From an uncultured Nocardioides sp. (lineage in GTDB: Bacteria > Actinomycetota > Actinomycetes > Propionibacteriales > Nocardioidaceae), in contig NZ_CANKZF010000001.1 in NCBI RefSeq assembly GCF_947488515.1, forward strand, positions 496,001 to 560,000: 64,000 nt of DNA. Reading direction: 5' to 3'. Each line of letters opens with the position of its first letter. Within the stretch, counting starts at the first letter, position 1. The position numbers and the translations under genes were made by a program. The notes beneath the pieces were generated by a model, which did not search any database, had not been told where the DNA came from, and was given only the letters and a program-made list of their open reading frames with translations. Of the stretch, positions 1-9,973 are shown piece after piece.

Positions 1-650
1 ACGGCTTCGGCTTCGGCGCCGTGTCGGTCGCCTCCGGCCTGAGCATCGCCCAGACGTGCGTGCTGTCGCTGCTGATGTTCACCGGCGCCAGCCAGTTCGC
101 CCTCGTGGGAGTCGTGGCCGCGGGAGGCGCCCCGGTGTCGGGTGCGGCGACGGCGCTGCTGCTCGGCACCCGCAACACCCTCTACGGCCTCCGGATGGCG
201 CCGCTGCTGCGCTGGCGCGGCTGGCGGCGCGTGGCGGCCGCCCACGTGCTGATCGACGAGTCGACGGCGATGGGGGTCACCCGCGACACCACCGAGGGCA
301 CCCGCCTGGGCTTCCTCACGACCGGGGTCTCGGTCTTCGTCCTGTGGAACGTCGCGACCGCCGTCGGGGCGGTCGCCGGCGAGGCCGTCGGCGACCCCCG
401 CACGTTCGGGCTCGACGCCGCCGTGGGCGCCGCGTTCCTCGCCCTGCTGTGGCCGCGGCTCCGCGACCGGCGCAACGTCCTCGTCGGCGTCCTCGCCGCG
501 GCCGTCGCGCTCGCGGCGGTGCCGGTGACCGCGGCCGGCGTGCCGGTGCTCGCGGCAGGCGGGGTGGCCCTGCTCGTCGGGGTGCTGGGCAAGCGCCAGG
601 ACCCCACCGAGGTCCCCGGGCCGGACGACGTGGCGGGGAGGCACCACTGA
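1..650 (+). CDS. azlC: AzlC-family branched-chain amino acid exporter subunit (5' end missing)
   Basis: The reading frame is already open at base 3, so the true start lies outside the window. The visible part begins with the AzlC hallmark around GASQFALVG, followed by several hydrophobic membrane segments and a basic, Pro-rich tail. AzlC is the large membrane subunit of the AzlCD exporter, which expels branched-chain amino acids or their analogues. Its stop codon overlaps the start of the small partner gene by one base (TGATG), the usual translationally coupled arrangement. The family call is firm. The exact substrate cannot be read from sequence. Confidence 0.88.
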   Translation, partial: GFGFGAVSVASGLSIAQTCVLSLLMFTGASQFALVGVVAAGGAPVSGAATALLLGTRNTLYGLRMAPLLRWRGWRRVAAAHVLIDESTAMGVTRDTTEGTRLGFLTTGVSVFVLWNVATAVGAVAGEAVGDPRTFGLDAAVGAAFLALLWPRLRDRRNVLVGVLAAAVALAAVPVTAAGVPVLAAGGVALLVGVLGKRQDPTEVPGPDDVAGRHH

Positions 651-946
651 TGTGGACCGCTGTGCTGCTGGCCGGCGTCGGGTGCTACCTGCTCAAGCTG
701 GCGGGGCTGTCGCTGCCGGAGCGGGTGCTGGCGCACCCGACGGTCGAACGGGTCGCCGACCTGATCCCGGTCGCGTTGCTGTCGGCACTGGTCGCCGTGC
801 AGGTCTTCTCGACGGGGCCTGAGCTGGTGCTCGACGCACGCGCGCTGGGCCTCGCCTTCGCCGTCGTGGCCCTGCTGCTGCGCATGCCGTTCCTCGTCGT
901 GGTCGTGGGGGCGTCGGTCGTGGCGGCCGTGGCTCGACTCGTCTGA
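650..946 (+). CDS. azlD: AzlD-family small subunit of the branched-chain amino acid exporter
   Basis: A 98-residue, almost entirely hydrophobic protein with three to four predicted membrane spans, the size expected of AzlD. It starts at the ATG whose first base is the last base of the azlC stop codon, so the two subunits should be made together. AzlD assembles with AzlC in the cytoplasmic membrane. The gene ends 37 bases before a strong palindrome at 983-1036 that probably ends transcription from both sides. Confidence 0.88.
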   Translation: MWTAVLLAGVGCYLLKLAGLSLPERVLAHPTVERVADLIPVALLSALVAVQVFSTGPELVLDARALGLAFAVVALLLRMPFLVVVVGASVVAAVARLV

Positions 947-982
947 CGCTCGGTCTCAGCCGGGAGTGGCGCGCGCCTATGA

Positions 983-1036
983 GGGTGGCGGCACATCACA
1001 CCCAGCCGCCTCCGGACCTGCTGTCTGCCGCCACCC
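983..1036. repeat. Solitary intergenic palindrome, same arms as the 32.7-33.1 kb array
   Basis: The 11-base arms GGGTGGCGGCA (983-993) and TGCCGCCACCC (1026-1036) are perfect inverted copies around a 32-base loop. It lies between the convergent azlD and dapB genes and could serve as a two-way terminator. The arms are identical to the outer arms of the five tandem units at 32743-33093, so this looks like a dispersed palindromic family. Confidence 0.8.
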
Positions 1037-1072
1037 CCGGTAGAGCGCCGTACGGAGGAGCTGGCTTGGCGC

Positions 1073-2447
<1,375 letters not shown>

Positions 2448-2456
2448 GCCGGTCCG

Positions 2457-3767
2457 TCAGGACTTCGTGGGCCCCACGACCGCGAGCAGCTCGGGCTGGG
2501 TGAAGAGCTCGCGGGCGAGCGTGGCGACGTCCTCGGGGGTGACGGCCTCGATCCGGGCGACCACCTCGTCGATCGTGAGCAGCTCGTCGTGGACGAGCTC
2601 GGCCTTGCCGATGCGCGACATCCGCGAGCCGGAGTCCTCCAGGCCGAGCACGAGGCCGCCCTTGAGCTGACCCTTGCCGCGCTCGACCTCCTCGTCGGTC
2701 AGGCCCTCGGCCGCGACCTTGGCCAGCTCGTTGCGCACGGTCTCGAGCACAGCGGCGTACTTGCCGGGCAGGCAGCCGACCGAGACCCCGACGACACCTG
2801 CGTCGGCGTGGTGGCTGGCGAAGGAGTAGACGGAGTAGGCCAGGCCGCGCAGCTCGCGCACCTCCTGGAACATCCGCGAGGAGGTGCCGCCGCCGAGGGC
2901 GGTGTTGAGCACGCCGAGGGTGTAGCGGCGGGGGTCGGTGCGGGTCATTCCCTTGACCCCGAGGACCAGGTTGACCTGCTCCTGCGGGCGGATGGTGCGC
3001 GCCTCGCCGGGGGTCACCTTGCGGGCGCGCTCGGACTGCGTCGAGGGGGTCGGGTCGGCCTCTCCCTCGAGGAAGCCGCCGCGACCGAACGCCTGCCGCA
3101 CCTGGCGGACGACGGTGGCGTGGTCGATGTTGCCGGCGACCGACACGACCATGTTGTCGGGGCGGTAGTGGCGCCGGTAGAAGCGCTGGATCTGGGCGCG
3201 CGTCATCGCGGTGATCGAAGCATCGGTGCCGGCGATCGGGCGACCGAGCGGGGTGTCACCCCACGCCTGGTGGGCGAAGAGGTTGTGCACCACGTCGTCC
3301 GGGTCGTCGTCGTGCATGGCGATCTCGTCGAGGATGACGTCGCGCTCGGCCTCGACGTCGGCCGCGGCGATGGTCGAGGCGGTGACCATGTCACCGAGCA
3401 CGTCGACCGCGGTGCCGAGGTCCTCGTCGAGGACCCGCGCGTGGAAGACCGTGTACTCCTTGGTCGTGAAGGCGTTGAACTCGCCGCCGACCGCGTCGAG
3501 CGCCACGGAGATGTCCATCGCCGTGCGCTCGGGGGTGCCCTTGAAGAGCAGGTGCTCGAGGAAGTGCGAGCAGCCGTGCAGCGCGGGCGTCTCGTCGCGC
3601 GAGCCGACCGCCACCCAGACGCCGATGCTCGCTGAGCGGGTGCCGGCCATCTGCTCGGTGACGACGCGCAGGCCGCTGGGCAGGACCGTACGTCGTACGC
3701 GCGAGGTGACCGCGCCGTCGGCGTCCTTCACGGTGTGGAGGGTGCGGGTGGTGCCGTTCTTCTGCAC
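2457..3767 (-). CDS. M16 family zinc metallopeptidase (processing-peptidase-like)
   Basis: 436 residues with the inverted zinc motif HFLEH at residues 68-72 and a downstream acidic ligand region (ERDVILDEIAMH), so it should be catalytically competent. The length matches the single-chain bacterial relatives of mitochondrial processing peptidase. No signal peptide is visible, so it is probably cytoplasmic. The start is a GTG preceded by AAGGA at good spacing. It lies about 110 bases downstream of pnp on the same strand, separated from it by a hairpin, an arrangement widely conserved in actinobacteria. The physiological substrate is unknown. Confidence 0.92.
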   Translation of the reverse strand: MQKNGTTRTLHTVKDADGAVTSRVRRTVLPSGLRVVTEQMAGTRSASIGVWVAVGSRDETPALHGCSHFLEHLLFKGTPERTAMDISVALDAVGGEFNAFTTKEYTVFHARVLDEDLGTAVDVLGDMVTASTIAAADVEAERDVILDEIAMHDDDPDDVVHNLFAHQAWGDTPLGRPIAGTDASITAMTRAQIQRFYRRHYRPDNMVVSVAGNIDHATVVRQVRQAFGRGGFLEGEADPTPSTQSERARKVTPGEARTIRPQEQVNLVLGVKGMTRTDPRRYTLGVLNTALGGGTSSRMFQEVRELRGLAYSVYSFASHHADAGVVGVSVGCLPGKYAAVLETVRNELAKVAAEGLTDEEVERGKGQLKGGLVLGLEDSGSRMSRIGKAELVHDELLTIDEVVARIEAVTPEDVATLARELFTQPELLAVVGPTKS

Positions 3768-3821
3768 AGGGGTCCTTCCGGGCGGAGCAGGGGCGGTTCA
3801 CAGTGGCGCAGGGGTGAAGCG

Positions 3822-3857
3822 CCACGACCGGCCGGCCAGACGGCCGACCGGTCGTGG
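3822..3857 (-). terminator. Hairpin terminator downstream of pnp
   Basis: The 10-base arms CCACGACCGG (3822-3831) and CCGGTCGTGG (3848-3857) are perfect inverted repeats with a further GGCC/GGCC pairing inside. The hairpin lies about 20 bases past the pnp stop codon and before the M16 gene. There is no clear T-run, as is usual in high-GC actinobacteria, so it could be a terminator or a 3'-end-protecting stem. Confidence 0.6.
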
Positions 3858-3876
3858 GTGGAGCAGGAGCGTCAGG

Positions 3877-6114
3877 TCACTCGGCGTCGACGGTCTCGGG
3901 GGCGTCGGCCGACTCCTCGGAGTCACCCTCCGCCTCGTCGACGACGGGGACCAGCGAGAGCTTGCCGCGGTCGTCGATCTCGGCGATCGAGACCTGGACC
4001 TTCTGGCCCACCGACAGCACGTCCTCGACGGCCTCCACGCGCTTGCCACCGGCCAGGGCGCGGAGCTTGCTGATGTGGAGCAGGCCGTCCTTGCCCGGCA
4101 TGAGCGAGACGAAGGCACCGAAGTTGGTCGTCTTGACCACGGTGCCGAGGTAGCGCTCGCCGACCTCGGGCATCGTCGGGTTGGCGATCGCGTTGACCGC
4201 GGCCTTGGCGGCCTCGGCCGCCTCGCCGTTGGTCGCACCGATGTAGACCGTGCCGTCGTCCTCGATGGACAGCGTCGCGCCCGTGTCGTCCTGGATCTGG
4301 TTGATGACCTTGCCCTTGGGACCGATGACCTCGCCGATCTTGTCGACGGGCACGCGGACGGTGATGATGCGCGGCGCGTGCACCGACATCTCCTCCGGGG
4401 CGTCGATGGCCTCGGCCATCACGTCGAGGATCGCCAGGCGCGCGTCGCGGGCCTGGTTGAGGGCGGACGCCAGCACCTCGGCGGGGATGCCGTCGAGCTT
4501 GGTGTCGAGCTGGAGGGCCGTGACGAACTCGCGCGTGCCGGCGACCTTGAAGTCCATGTCACCGAACGCGTCCTCGGCGCCGAGGATGTCGGTCAGCGCG
4601 ACGTACTGGGTCTCGCCGTCGACCTCGTCGGAGATGAGGCCCATCGCGATGCCCGCGACGGAGGCCTTCAGCGGCACACCGGCCTGCAGCAGCGACAGGG
4701 TCGAGGCGCAGACGGAGCCCATCGAGGTGGAGCCGTTGGAGCCCATGGCCTCGGAGAGCTGGCGGATGGCGTAGGGGAACTCCTCGCGCGACGGCAGCAC
4801 GGGCAGGATCGCGCGGCGCGCGAGCGCACCGTGGCCGACCTCGCGACGCTTGGGCGAGCCCACGCGACCGGTCTCGCCGGTGGAGAACGGCGGGAAGACG
4901 TACTTGTGCATGTAGCGGCGGTGCTTCTCCGGCGACAGCGTGTCGAGCTGCTGCTCCAGCTTGAGCATGTTGAGGGTGGTGACGCCCAGGATCTGGGTCT
5001 CGCCACGCTCGAACAGCGCCGAGCCGTGGACGCGCGGGATCACGTTGACCTCGGAGTGCAGCGGACGGATGTCGGCCAGGCCGCGGCCGTCGATGCGGAT
5101 CTTGTCGCGCAGCACGCGCTGGCGGACCAGCGCCTTGTTGAGCGAGCGGAACGCCGCGCCGATCTCCTTCTCGCGACCCTCGAACTGGCCGGAGAGCTTC
5201 TCGACCAGCGCGGCCTTGATCTCGTCGACCTTGAGCTCGCGCTCCTGCTTGTCGGCGATGGTCATCGCGGCGGCGGTGTCGTCCTTCGCGGCGGCCTCGA
5301 CGGCGGCGTAGACGTCGTCCTCGTAGTCGAGGAAGACGGGGAAGTCCTGGACCGGCTTGGCGGACTCGGCGGCGAGCTGGGCCTGCGCCTCGACGAGCTG
5401 CTTGATGAAGGGCTTGGCGGCGTCGAGGCCACCGGCCACGACCTCCTCGGTCGGCGCCTGGGCGCCGCCCTGCACGAGGGCGATGGTGTCCTCGGGCGCC
5501 TCGGCCTCGACCATCATGATGGCGACGTCGCCGGTCTCGGTGACGCGGCCGGCGACGACCATGTCGAAGACGGCCGACTCGAGCTGCGAGTGGCTGGGGA
5601 ACGCGACCCACTGGCCGTCGATGAGCGCCACGCGGACGCCGCCGACGGGGCCGGAGAACGGCAGGCCGGAGAGCTGGGTCGACAGCGACGCGGCGTTGAT
5701 CGCCAGCACGTCGTAGGGCATGTCGGGGTCGAGCGCCATGACGGTGATGACGACCTGGACCTCGTTGCGCAGGCCCTTCTTGAAGGTCGGGCGCAGCGGC
5801 CGGTCGATGAGGCGGCAGGTGAGGATCGCGTCCTCGCCCGGGCGACCCTCGGAGCGGAAGAAGGAGCCGGGGATCTGGCCCACGGCGTACATCCGCTCCT
5901 CGACGTCGATCGTCAGGGGGAAGAAGTCGAAGTGGTCCTTGGGCGTCTTGCCCGCGGTCGTCGCCGAGAGCAGCATGGTCTCGTCGTCGAGGTAGGCCGT
6001 GACGGAGCCGGCGGCCTGACGGGCGAGCAGGCCGGTCTCGAACTTGACCGTGCGCTTGCCGAACTTGCCGTTGTCGAGGACGGTCTCGACAGCGGAGATG
6101 ATGGGTTCACTCAT
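3877..6114 (-). CDS. pnp: Polynucleotide phosphorylase (PNPase)
   Basis: 745 residues. This 3'-5' phosphorolytic exoribonuclease degrades RNA and can also polymerise nucleoside diphosphates. Two RNase PH-like cores are visible; the second contains [10 protein letters not shown] and the phosphate-site segment [20 protein letters not shown] domain ([15 protein letters not shown]) and an S1 domain ([13 protein letters not shown]) follow, then an acidic tail. The chosen ATG at 6112-6114 matches the usual MSEP-type N-terminus; the frame stays open 16 codons upstream, but that region holds the 6117-6132 palindrome and the purine-rich ribosome binding segment. It follows rpsO as in most bacteria. 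Confidence 0.97.
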   Translation of the reverse strand: MSEPIISAVETVLDNGKFGKRTVKFETGLLARQAAGSVTAYLDDETMLLSATTAGKTPKDHFDFFPLTIDVEERMYAVGQIPGSFFRSEGRPGEDAILTCRLIDRPLRPTFKKGLRNEVQVVITVMALDPDMPYDVLAINAASLSTQLSGLPFSGPVGGVRVALIDGQWVAFPSHSQLESAVFDMVVAGRVTETGDVAIMMVEAEAPEDTIALVQGGAQAPTEEVVAGGLDAAKPFIKQLVEAQAQLAAESAKPVQDFPVFLDYEDDVYAAVEAAAKDDTAAAMTIADKQERELKVDEIKAALVEKLSGQFEGREKEIGAAFRSLNKALVRQRVLRDKIRIDGRGLADIRPLHSEVNVIPRVHGSALFERGETQILGVTTLNMLKLEQQLDTLSPEKHRRYMHKYVFPPFSTGETGRVGSPKRREVGHGALARRAILPVLPSREEFPYAIRQLSEAMGSNGSTSMGSVCASTLSLLQAGVPLKASVAGIAMGLISDEVDGETQYVALTDILGAEDAFGDMDFKVAGTREFVTALQLDTKLDGIPAEVLASALNQARDARLAILDVMAEAIDAPEEMSVHAPRIITVRVPVDKIGEVIGPKGKVINQIQDDTGATLSIEDDGTVYIGATNGEAAEAAKAAVNAIANPTMPEVGERYLGTVVKTTNFGAFVSLMPGKDGLLHISKLRALAGGKRVEAVEDVLSVGQKVQVSIAEIDDRGKLSLVPVVDEAEGDSEESADAPETVDAE

Positions 6115-6116
6115 GG

Positions 6117-6132
6117 AAGCAGGATCCTGCTT
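6117..6132 (-). promoter_or_regulatory. Perfect palindrome over the pnp ribosome binding region
   Basis: A perfect 16-base palindrome (AAGCAGGATCCTGCTT) ends two bases before the pnp start codon. In the mRNA it would fold into a 6-bp stem that holds the only good AGGA-type ribosome binding sequence. This could let the cell control pnp translation; pnp is autoregulated through leader structure in E. coli, though by a different hairpin. Confidence 0.45.
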
Positions 6133-6350
6133 TCTCTTCGCGGAGCGATCCGCGGCGTCCACCCCTCGTGCGGTGGACCATCGAAGGTCCCGCGGGGCCG
6201 GTCTTCGATCGAGGCCCGCAGATCGACGCGCCCGAGGGCGGGGATCTGAAAGCCACTACCGAGGACCGGGCGACGAGGCGGGTCGCTCCTGTTGGGTGTT
6301 GTTTCAGTTGTGCCGGGACGACACTAGCGCGGCGCGGCCCGGATGTGAGA

Positions 6351-6381
6351 GGAGCGGCTCCCCGTGGCGGGGAGCCGCTCC
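6351..6381 (-). terminator. Strong hairpin terminator after rpsO
   Basis: Perfect 13-base arms GGAGCGGCTCCCC (6351-6363) and GGGGAGCCGCTCC (6369-6381) around a 5-base loop, beginning 6 bases after the rpsO stop codon. It lacks a T-run. It probably ends or processes the rpsO transcript before pnp, giving the two genes different mRNA levels. Confidence 0.75.
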
Positions 6382-6386
6382 GTGAC

Positions 6387-6662
6387 TCAGCGGCGGAGGC
6401 CGAGGCGCTCGACGATGGAGCGGTAGCGCTCGATCTCCGTCTTCTGCAGGTAGTTGAGCAGGCGGCGGCGCTGGCCGACGAGCAGCAGCAGACCACGACG
6501 GCTGTGGTGGTCGTGCTTGTGCGTCTTGAGGTGCTCGGTGAGGTGCGAGATGCGGTGGCTGAGCAGCGCGATCTGCACCTCGGGGGAACCGGTGTCACCC
6601 TCGGTCAGGGCGTACTCGGCGATGATCTTCTTCTTGGTCTCCGCGTCGGTACCAATCGACAT
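6387..6662 (-). CDS. rpsO: 30S ribosomal protein S15
   Basis: 91 residues, close to the 89 of E. coli S15. The conserved segments [13 protein letters not shown] and the basic [12 protein letters not shown] stretch, which binds 16S rRNA helices, are both present. The ATG at 6660-6662 is preceded by AAGGAG at good spacing. S15 nucleates the platform of the small subunit. The gene lies directly upstream of pnp, the near-universal order, and is followed at once by a strong hairpin. Confidence 0.97.
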   Translation of the reverse strand: MSIGTDAETKKKIIAEYALTEGDTGSPEVQIALLSHRISHLTEHLKTHKHDHHSRRGLLLLVGQRRRLLNYLQKTEIERYRSIVERLGLRR

Positions 6663-6816
6663 GGGGGCTCCTTCGGTTCTCGTTGCGCGGCGCGCCCGGG
6701 CCTGTTCACCGGGGCACTCTGGTTCCGCGGCCGTCGTGACGGCATGTCGCCCACCTGGGCAACCGGTCGAGCGTACCAACGAGCGGCTCGGCTCCCCCAA
6801 TCCACGCCTGACGCCG

Positions 6817-6850
6817 CAGGAGCCCCCGCCGTGTCCGGCGGGGGCTCCTG
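6817..6850 (-). terminator. Hairpin terminator after the DUF6458-like gene
   Basis: A 15-base perfect stem, arms 6817-6831 and 6836-6850, with a 4-base loop. It starts about 20 bases after the stop codon of the small membrane protein gene at 6872-7138. No T-run is visible. It insulates that gene from rpsO. Confidence 0.7.
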
Positions 6851-6871
6851 TCCACGTGGACCGCGAGCGGC

Positions 6872-7138
6872 TCAGACGGCCGGCGGGGCCGGCGGGTCGG
6901 ACTCGGTGGTCCGCTGCGTCGACGCCTGGCGGCCCTGGGCGTCGGTGGTGGTGGCGGTCGTGGTGTGCTGCCGCTTGGTGTTCTGCTGGATCAGCGTGAG
7001 CACCAGCCACAGCGCCCCGGCCAGGACCAGGATCCATCCCAGGGTGGTGACCTCGAGGGGACCCACCTGCTGCTGGTTGAACGCCAGCGCGAGGATCAGT
7101 CCCACGACGATCAGGCCGATCGGCCCTCCGAAACCCAT
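6872..7138 (-). CDS. Small two-helix membrane protein (DUF6458-like)
   Basis: 88 residues. Two hydrophobic helices at about residues 5-22 and 32-52 are followed by a hydrophilic, Thr/Gln-rich cytoplasmic tail. The pattern [18 protein letters not shown] resembles the small actinobacterial DUF6458 family, usually an 85-95-residue stand-alone protein. The function is unknown. The ATG is the first residue of the conserved N-terminal glycine-rich helix. It is monocistronic and followed by its own hairpin. It is divergent from the oxidoreductase gene at 7268. Confidence 0.72.
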   Translation of the reverse strand: MGFGGPIGLIVVGLILALAFNQQQVGPLEVTTLGWILVLAGALWLVLTLIQQNTKRQHTTTATTTDAQGRQASTQRTTESDPPAPPAV

Positions 7139-7267
7139 GACGTGCTCCGTTCTGTTGGTGGATGCTGCCCGGCGACCCTGTGGCCCGGCCCGGGCTCGGC
7201 AGAGTCTGGCGCGCGACCGCTGCGCTGTCATCCCCCTGTGGGAGGTGCGGCGTGCGACGATCCCCAC

Positions 7268-9403
7268 ATGGGCGAGCAGCAGAAGCGGATCGGGGTCTGC
7301 AACCTGTGCGAGGCGATCTGTGGCCTCGAGCTGACGATCGAGGGGCGTGACGTGGTCGGCGTGCGCGGCAATCCGGCCGATCCCCTGTCGCGCGGGCACA
7401 TCTGCCCGAAGGGGGTGGCCATCGCCGACGTGTACGCCGACCCCGACCGGCTGCGGCGCCCGGTCCGTCGTGTCGGCGAGGGCGACGACGCCCGGTGGCA
7501 GGAGATCGGCTGGGACGAGGCGTTCGACCTGGTCGCCGACAACCTCGCGCGCGTGATCAACGAGCACGGCGACGACGCGCTCGGCGTCTACCTCGGCAAC
7601 CCCAACGCCCACAGCCTGGGGTCGATGACGCACGGCACCGCGATGTTCAAGTCGTTCCGGACGAGGAACCGCTACTCCGCCACCTCCGTCGACCAGCTCC
7701 CCCACCAGCTCGTGGCACACCTCGTCTTCGGCCACCAGCTCTTCCTGCCGATCCCCGACATCGACCGCACGTCGTGGTTCCTCGTGGTCGGCGGCAACCC
7801 GATGGCTTCCAACGGCTCGCTGATGACGGTTCCCGACTTCCCGCAGCGCCTGCGCGACCTGCGGGCGCGCGGCGGCAGGATGGTCGTCCTCGACCCGCGC
7901 CGCACCGAGACCGCCAAGGTGGCCGACGAGCACCACTTCGTCCGCCCGGGCACCGACGCATGGGTGCTGCTCGCAATGCTGCACGTCCTCACCGCCGAGG
8001 CCTCGCCCGACGACCGGCCCACCGTGGCGTCGTACGTCGACGGGCTGGACACGGTGGTCGAGCTCGTCGCCGGGTTCACCCCCGAGCGCGCCGAGGCGGT
8101 CAGCGGGTTGCCGGCGGCGGAGGTACGTCGCCTCGCCCACGAGCTCGCGGCCGCGGACTCCGGCGTCGTCTACAGCCGGATCGGCGTGTCCGCCGGCCCG
8201 TGGGGCACCGTGTGCCAGTGGGCGGTGACCTGCCTCAACGTGCTCACCGGCAACCTCGACCGCCCCGGTGGCGCGATGTTCACGACCCCGGCGATCGACG
8301 CGGTGGGCACGGGGCTCATCGGCCGCGGCCACCACGACGCCTGGCGCTCACGGGTGCGCGGGCTGCCGGAGACCGCCGGCGAGCTGCCCGTGGCGGCGCT
8401 GCGCGAGGAGATCGAGACGCCCGGCGAGGGACAGGTCCGAGCCGTGCTCACCGTCGCCGGGAACCCGGTGCTGTCCACGCCCGACGGCGCCCGGCTCGAC
8501 CGCGCGTTGCGCCACCTCGACTTCATGGCCGCGGTGGACATCTACGTCAACGAGACCACCCGGCACGCCGACGTGATCCTGCCGCCCACCACGGCGCTCG
8601 AGCGCGACCACTACGACCTCGTCTTCCACCTGCTTGCCGTGCGCAACACGGCCCGCTTCACCCCGGCCGTCTTCGAGAAGGAGCCCGACCAGCGCCACGA
8701 CTGGGAGGTCTTCCGCGAGATCACCCTGCGCACGGCAGCGCGCCTGGACCGCAAGGCCCCGCTCAAGAAGCGGCTCGTGCAACGGGCCCGGCTGACCGCG
8801 AGCCCCACCTTCCTCATCGGGCAGCTGCTGCGCCGCGGGTCGAGCGGCGTCACCCTGGCCAAGCTCCGGAGGCGACCGGCCGGCGTCGACCTCGGTCCGC
8901 TCCGCGGCGGCCAGCTGCCCGACCGGTTGCCGGCGCGGAGCAAGCGGGTCGACCTGGCGCCCGCCCTGGTGGTGGAGGACGTGGCCCGCCTCGCGCGCGT
9001 CACGGCTCCCGCAGCCGACGAGCTGGTCCTCATCGGCCGCCGCCACCAGCGCGACTGCAACTCCTGGATGCACAACTCCGAGCGGCTCACCCGTGGCCGG
9101 CCGCGCCACCAGCTGCTGATGAACCCCGACGACCTGGCGCAGCGTGCCATCGAGGACGGCTCGCGCGTGCGGGTCACCTCGCGGGTCGGGTCGGTGGAGG
9201 TGGAGGTGGCCGCGTCGGACGACCTGATGCCGGGCGTGGTCTCGCTCCCCCACGGCTACGGGCATGCCGGCGACGGCGTCCTGATGTCGCGCAGCCGCGA
9301 GGTGCCGGGCGTCTCCGTCAACGACCTCACCGACCCCGAGCTGCTCGACGTGTCGGGCAACGCCGCGCTCAACGGCGTACCCGTCGCCGTCACCGCGGTC
9401 TGA
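7268..9403 (+). CDS. Molybdopterin-dependent oxidoreductase with an N-terminal [4Fe-4S] motif
   Basis: 711 residues of the DMSO-reductase/formate-dehydrogenase superfamily. The N-terminal Cys cluster (CNLCEAIC, then CPKG about 29 residues on) should bind one [4Fe-4S] cluster. Later come the MGD-binding segments [22 protein letters not shown] and [15 protein letters not shown], and the C-terminal dinucleotide-binding domain ([12 protein letters not shown]). No signal peptide is seen, so it is probably cytoplasmic. It has no adjacent electron-transfer subunit or cofactor gene, so its partner and substrate are unknown. The ATG at 7268 follows a GACGAT box by 6 nt. Confidence 0.88.
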   Translation: MGEQQKRIGVCNLCEAICGLELTIEGRDVVGVRGNPADPLSRGHICPKGVAIADVYADPDRLRRPVRRVGEGDDARWQEIGWDEAFDLVADNLARVINEHGDDALGVYLGNPNAHSLGSMTHGTAMFKSFRTRNRYSATSVDQLPHQLVAHLVFGHQLFLPIPDIDRTSWFLVVGGNPMASNGSLMTVPDFPQRLRDLRARGGRMVVLDPRRTETAKVADEHHFVRPGTDAWVLLAMLHVLTAEASPDDRPTVASYVDGLDTVVELVAGFTPERAEAVSGLPAAEVRRLAHELAAADSGVVYSRIGVSAGPWGTVCQWAVTCLNVLTGNLDRPGGAMFTTPAIDAVGTGLIGRGHHDAWRSRVRGLPETAGELPVAALREEIETPGEGQVRAVLTVAGNPVLSTPDGARLDRALRHLDFMAAVDIYVNETTRHADVILPPTTALERDHYDLVFHLLAVRNTARFTPAVFEKEPDQRHDWEVFREITLRTAARLDRKAPLKKRLVQRARLTASPTFLIGQLLRRGSSGVTLAKLRRRPAGVDLGPLRGGQLPDRLPARSKRVDLAPALVVEDVARLARVTAPAADELVLIGRRHQRDCNSWMHNSERLTRGRPRHQLLMNPDDLAQRAIEDGSRVRVTSRVGSVEVEVAASDDLMPGVVSLPHGYGHAGDGVLMSRSREVPGVSVNDLTDPELLDVSGNAALNGVPVAVTAV

Positions 9404-9407
9404 AGGC

Positions 9408-9842
9408 TCAGGCGCTGACGTCGCCCAGGACGGCGAGCACGTCGTCCGGGGTCTGCGCCGCGTCGAGGGCGGCGATGCTGGCGTCGTCGGTGAACGCGCC
9501 GGCGAGGGCCTGCAGCACGGTCAGGTGGTCGTCACCCGCACCCGCGATGCCCACGACGTAGCGGGCCGGGCTGCCCTTCCAGTCGATCGGCTCGTCGTAG
9601 CGGACGAACGAGATCGCGGTGTGGCGGATCAGCGCCTTCGCCTCGTTGGTGCCGTGCGGGATGGCGAGCCCGTTGCCCATGAACGTGGAGACCGAGGTCT
9701 CGCGCTCGTGCATGGCGTCGACGTAGGCCTCGTCGACCGCGCCGCTCGCGACCAGCAGCCGACCGGCCTCGGTGATCGCTGCGTCCCTGTCCGTGGCCTG
9801 GCCGCCGAGCACGATGGCCTCCCTGCTCAGTACGTCGCTCAT
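9408..9842 (-). CDS. mtlF: PTS mannitol/fructose-type EIIA component
   Basis: 144 residues. The phosphoacceptor His63 lies in GNGLAIPHGTNE, the mannitol-type EIIA motif. The protein takes phosphate from HPr and passes it to the EIIB domain of the permease encoded just upstream (9974-11482). The ATG at 9840-9842 was chosen because homologous sequence (MSDVLSREAIVLG) begins there; the frame stays open 18 codons upstream without similarity. A strong hairpin at 9926-9962 separates it from the permease gene. The substrate may not be mannitol, since no mannitol-1-phosphate dehydrogenase of the usual type is nearby. Confidence 0.85.
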   Translation of the reverse strand: MSDVLSREAIVLGGQATDRDAAITEAGRLLVASGAVDEAYVDAMHERETSVSTFMGNGLAIPHGTNEAKALIRHTAISFVRYDEPIDWKGSPARYVVGIAGAGDDHLTVLQALAGAFTDDASIAALDAAQTPDDVLAVLGDVSA

Positions 9843-9925
9843 GGGGCGTCTCTCTTCCTCGCAGTGTCGTCTTGGCTGGAAATCATCAGACCACACGCTC
9901 GCGGCGGAGGGTGGTCGCCGAAGGG

Positions 9926-9962
9926 TCGAGCCCGGCCCCCACGGGGGGAGGGCCGGGCTCGA
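9926..9962 (-). terminator. Intercistronic hairpin between the EIICB and EIIA genes
   Basis: Perfect 13-base arms at 9926-9938 and 9950-9962, about 12 bases after the permease stop codon and about 84 bases before the EIIA start. It may end most transcripts after the permease gene or stabilise a processed end, changing the ratio of the two PTS proteins. Confidence 0.6.
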
Positions 9963-9973
9963 CGGTCCGGACG

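Noticed and set aside
3211..6249. Very long open frame on the plus strand opposite pnp
   Set aside because: It is antisense to pnp, has the biased composition of a shadow frame and no recognisable domain.
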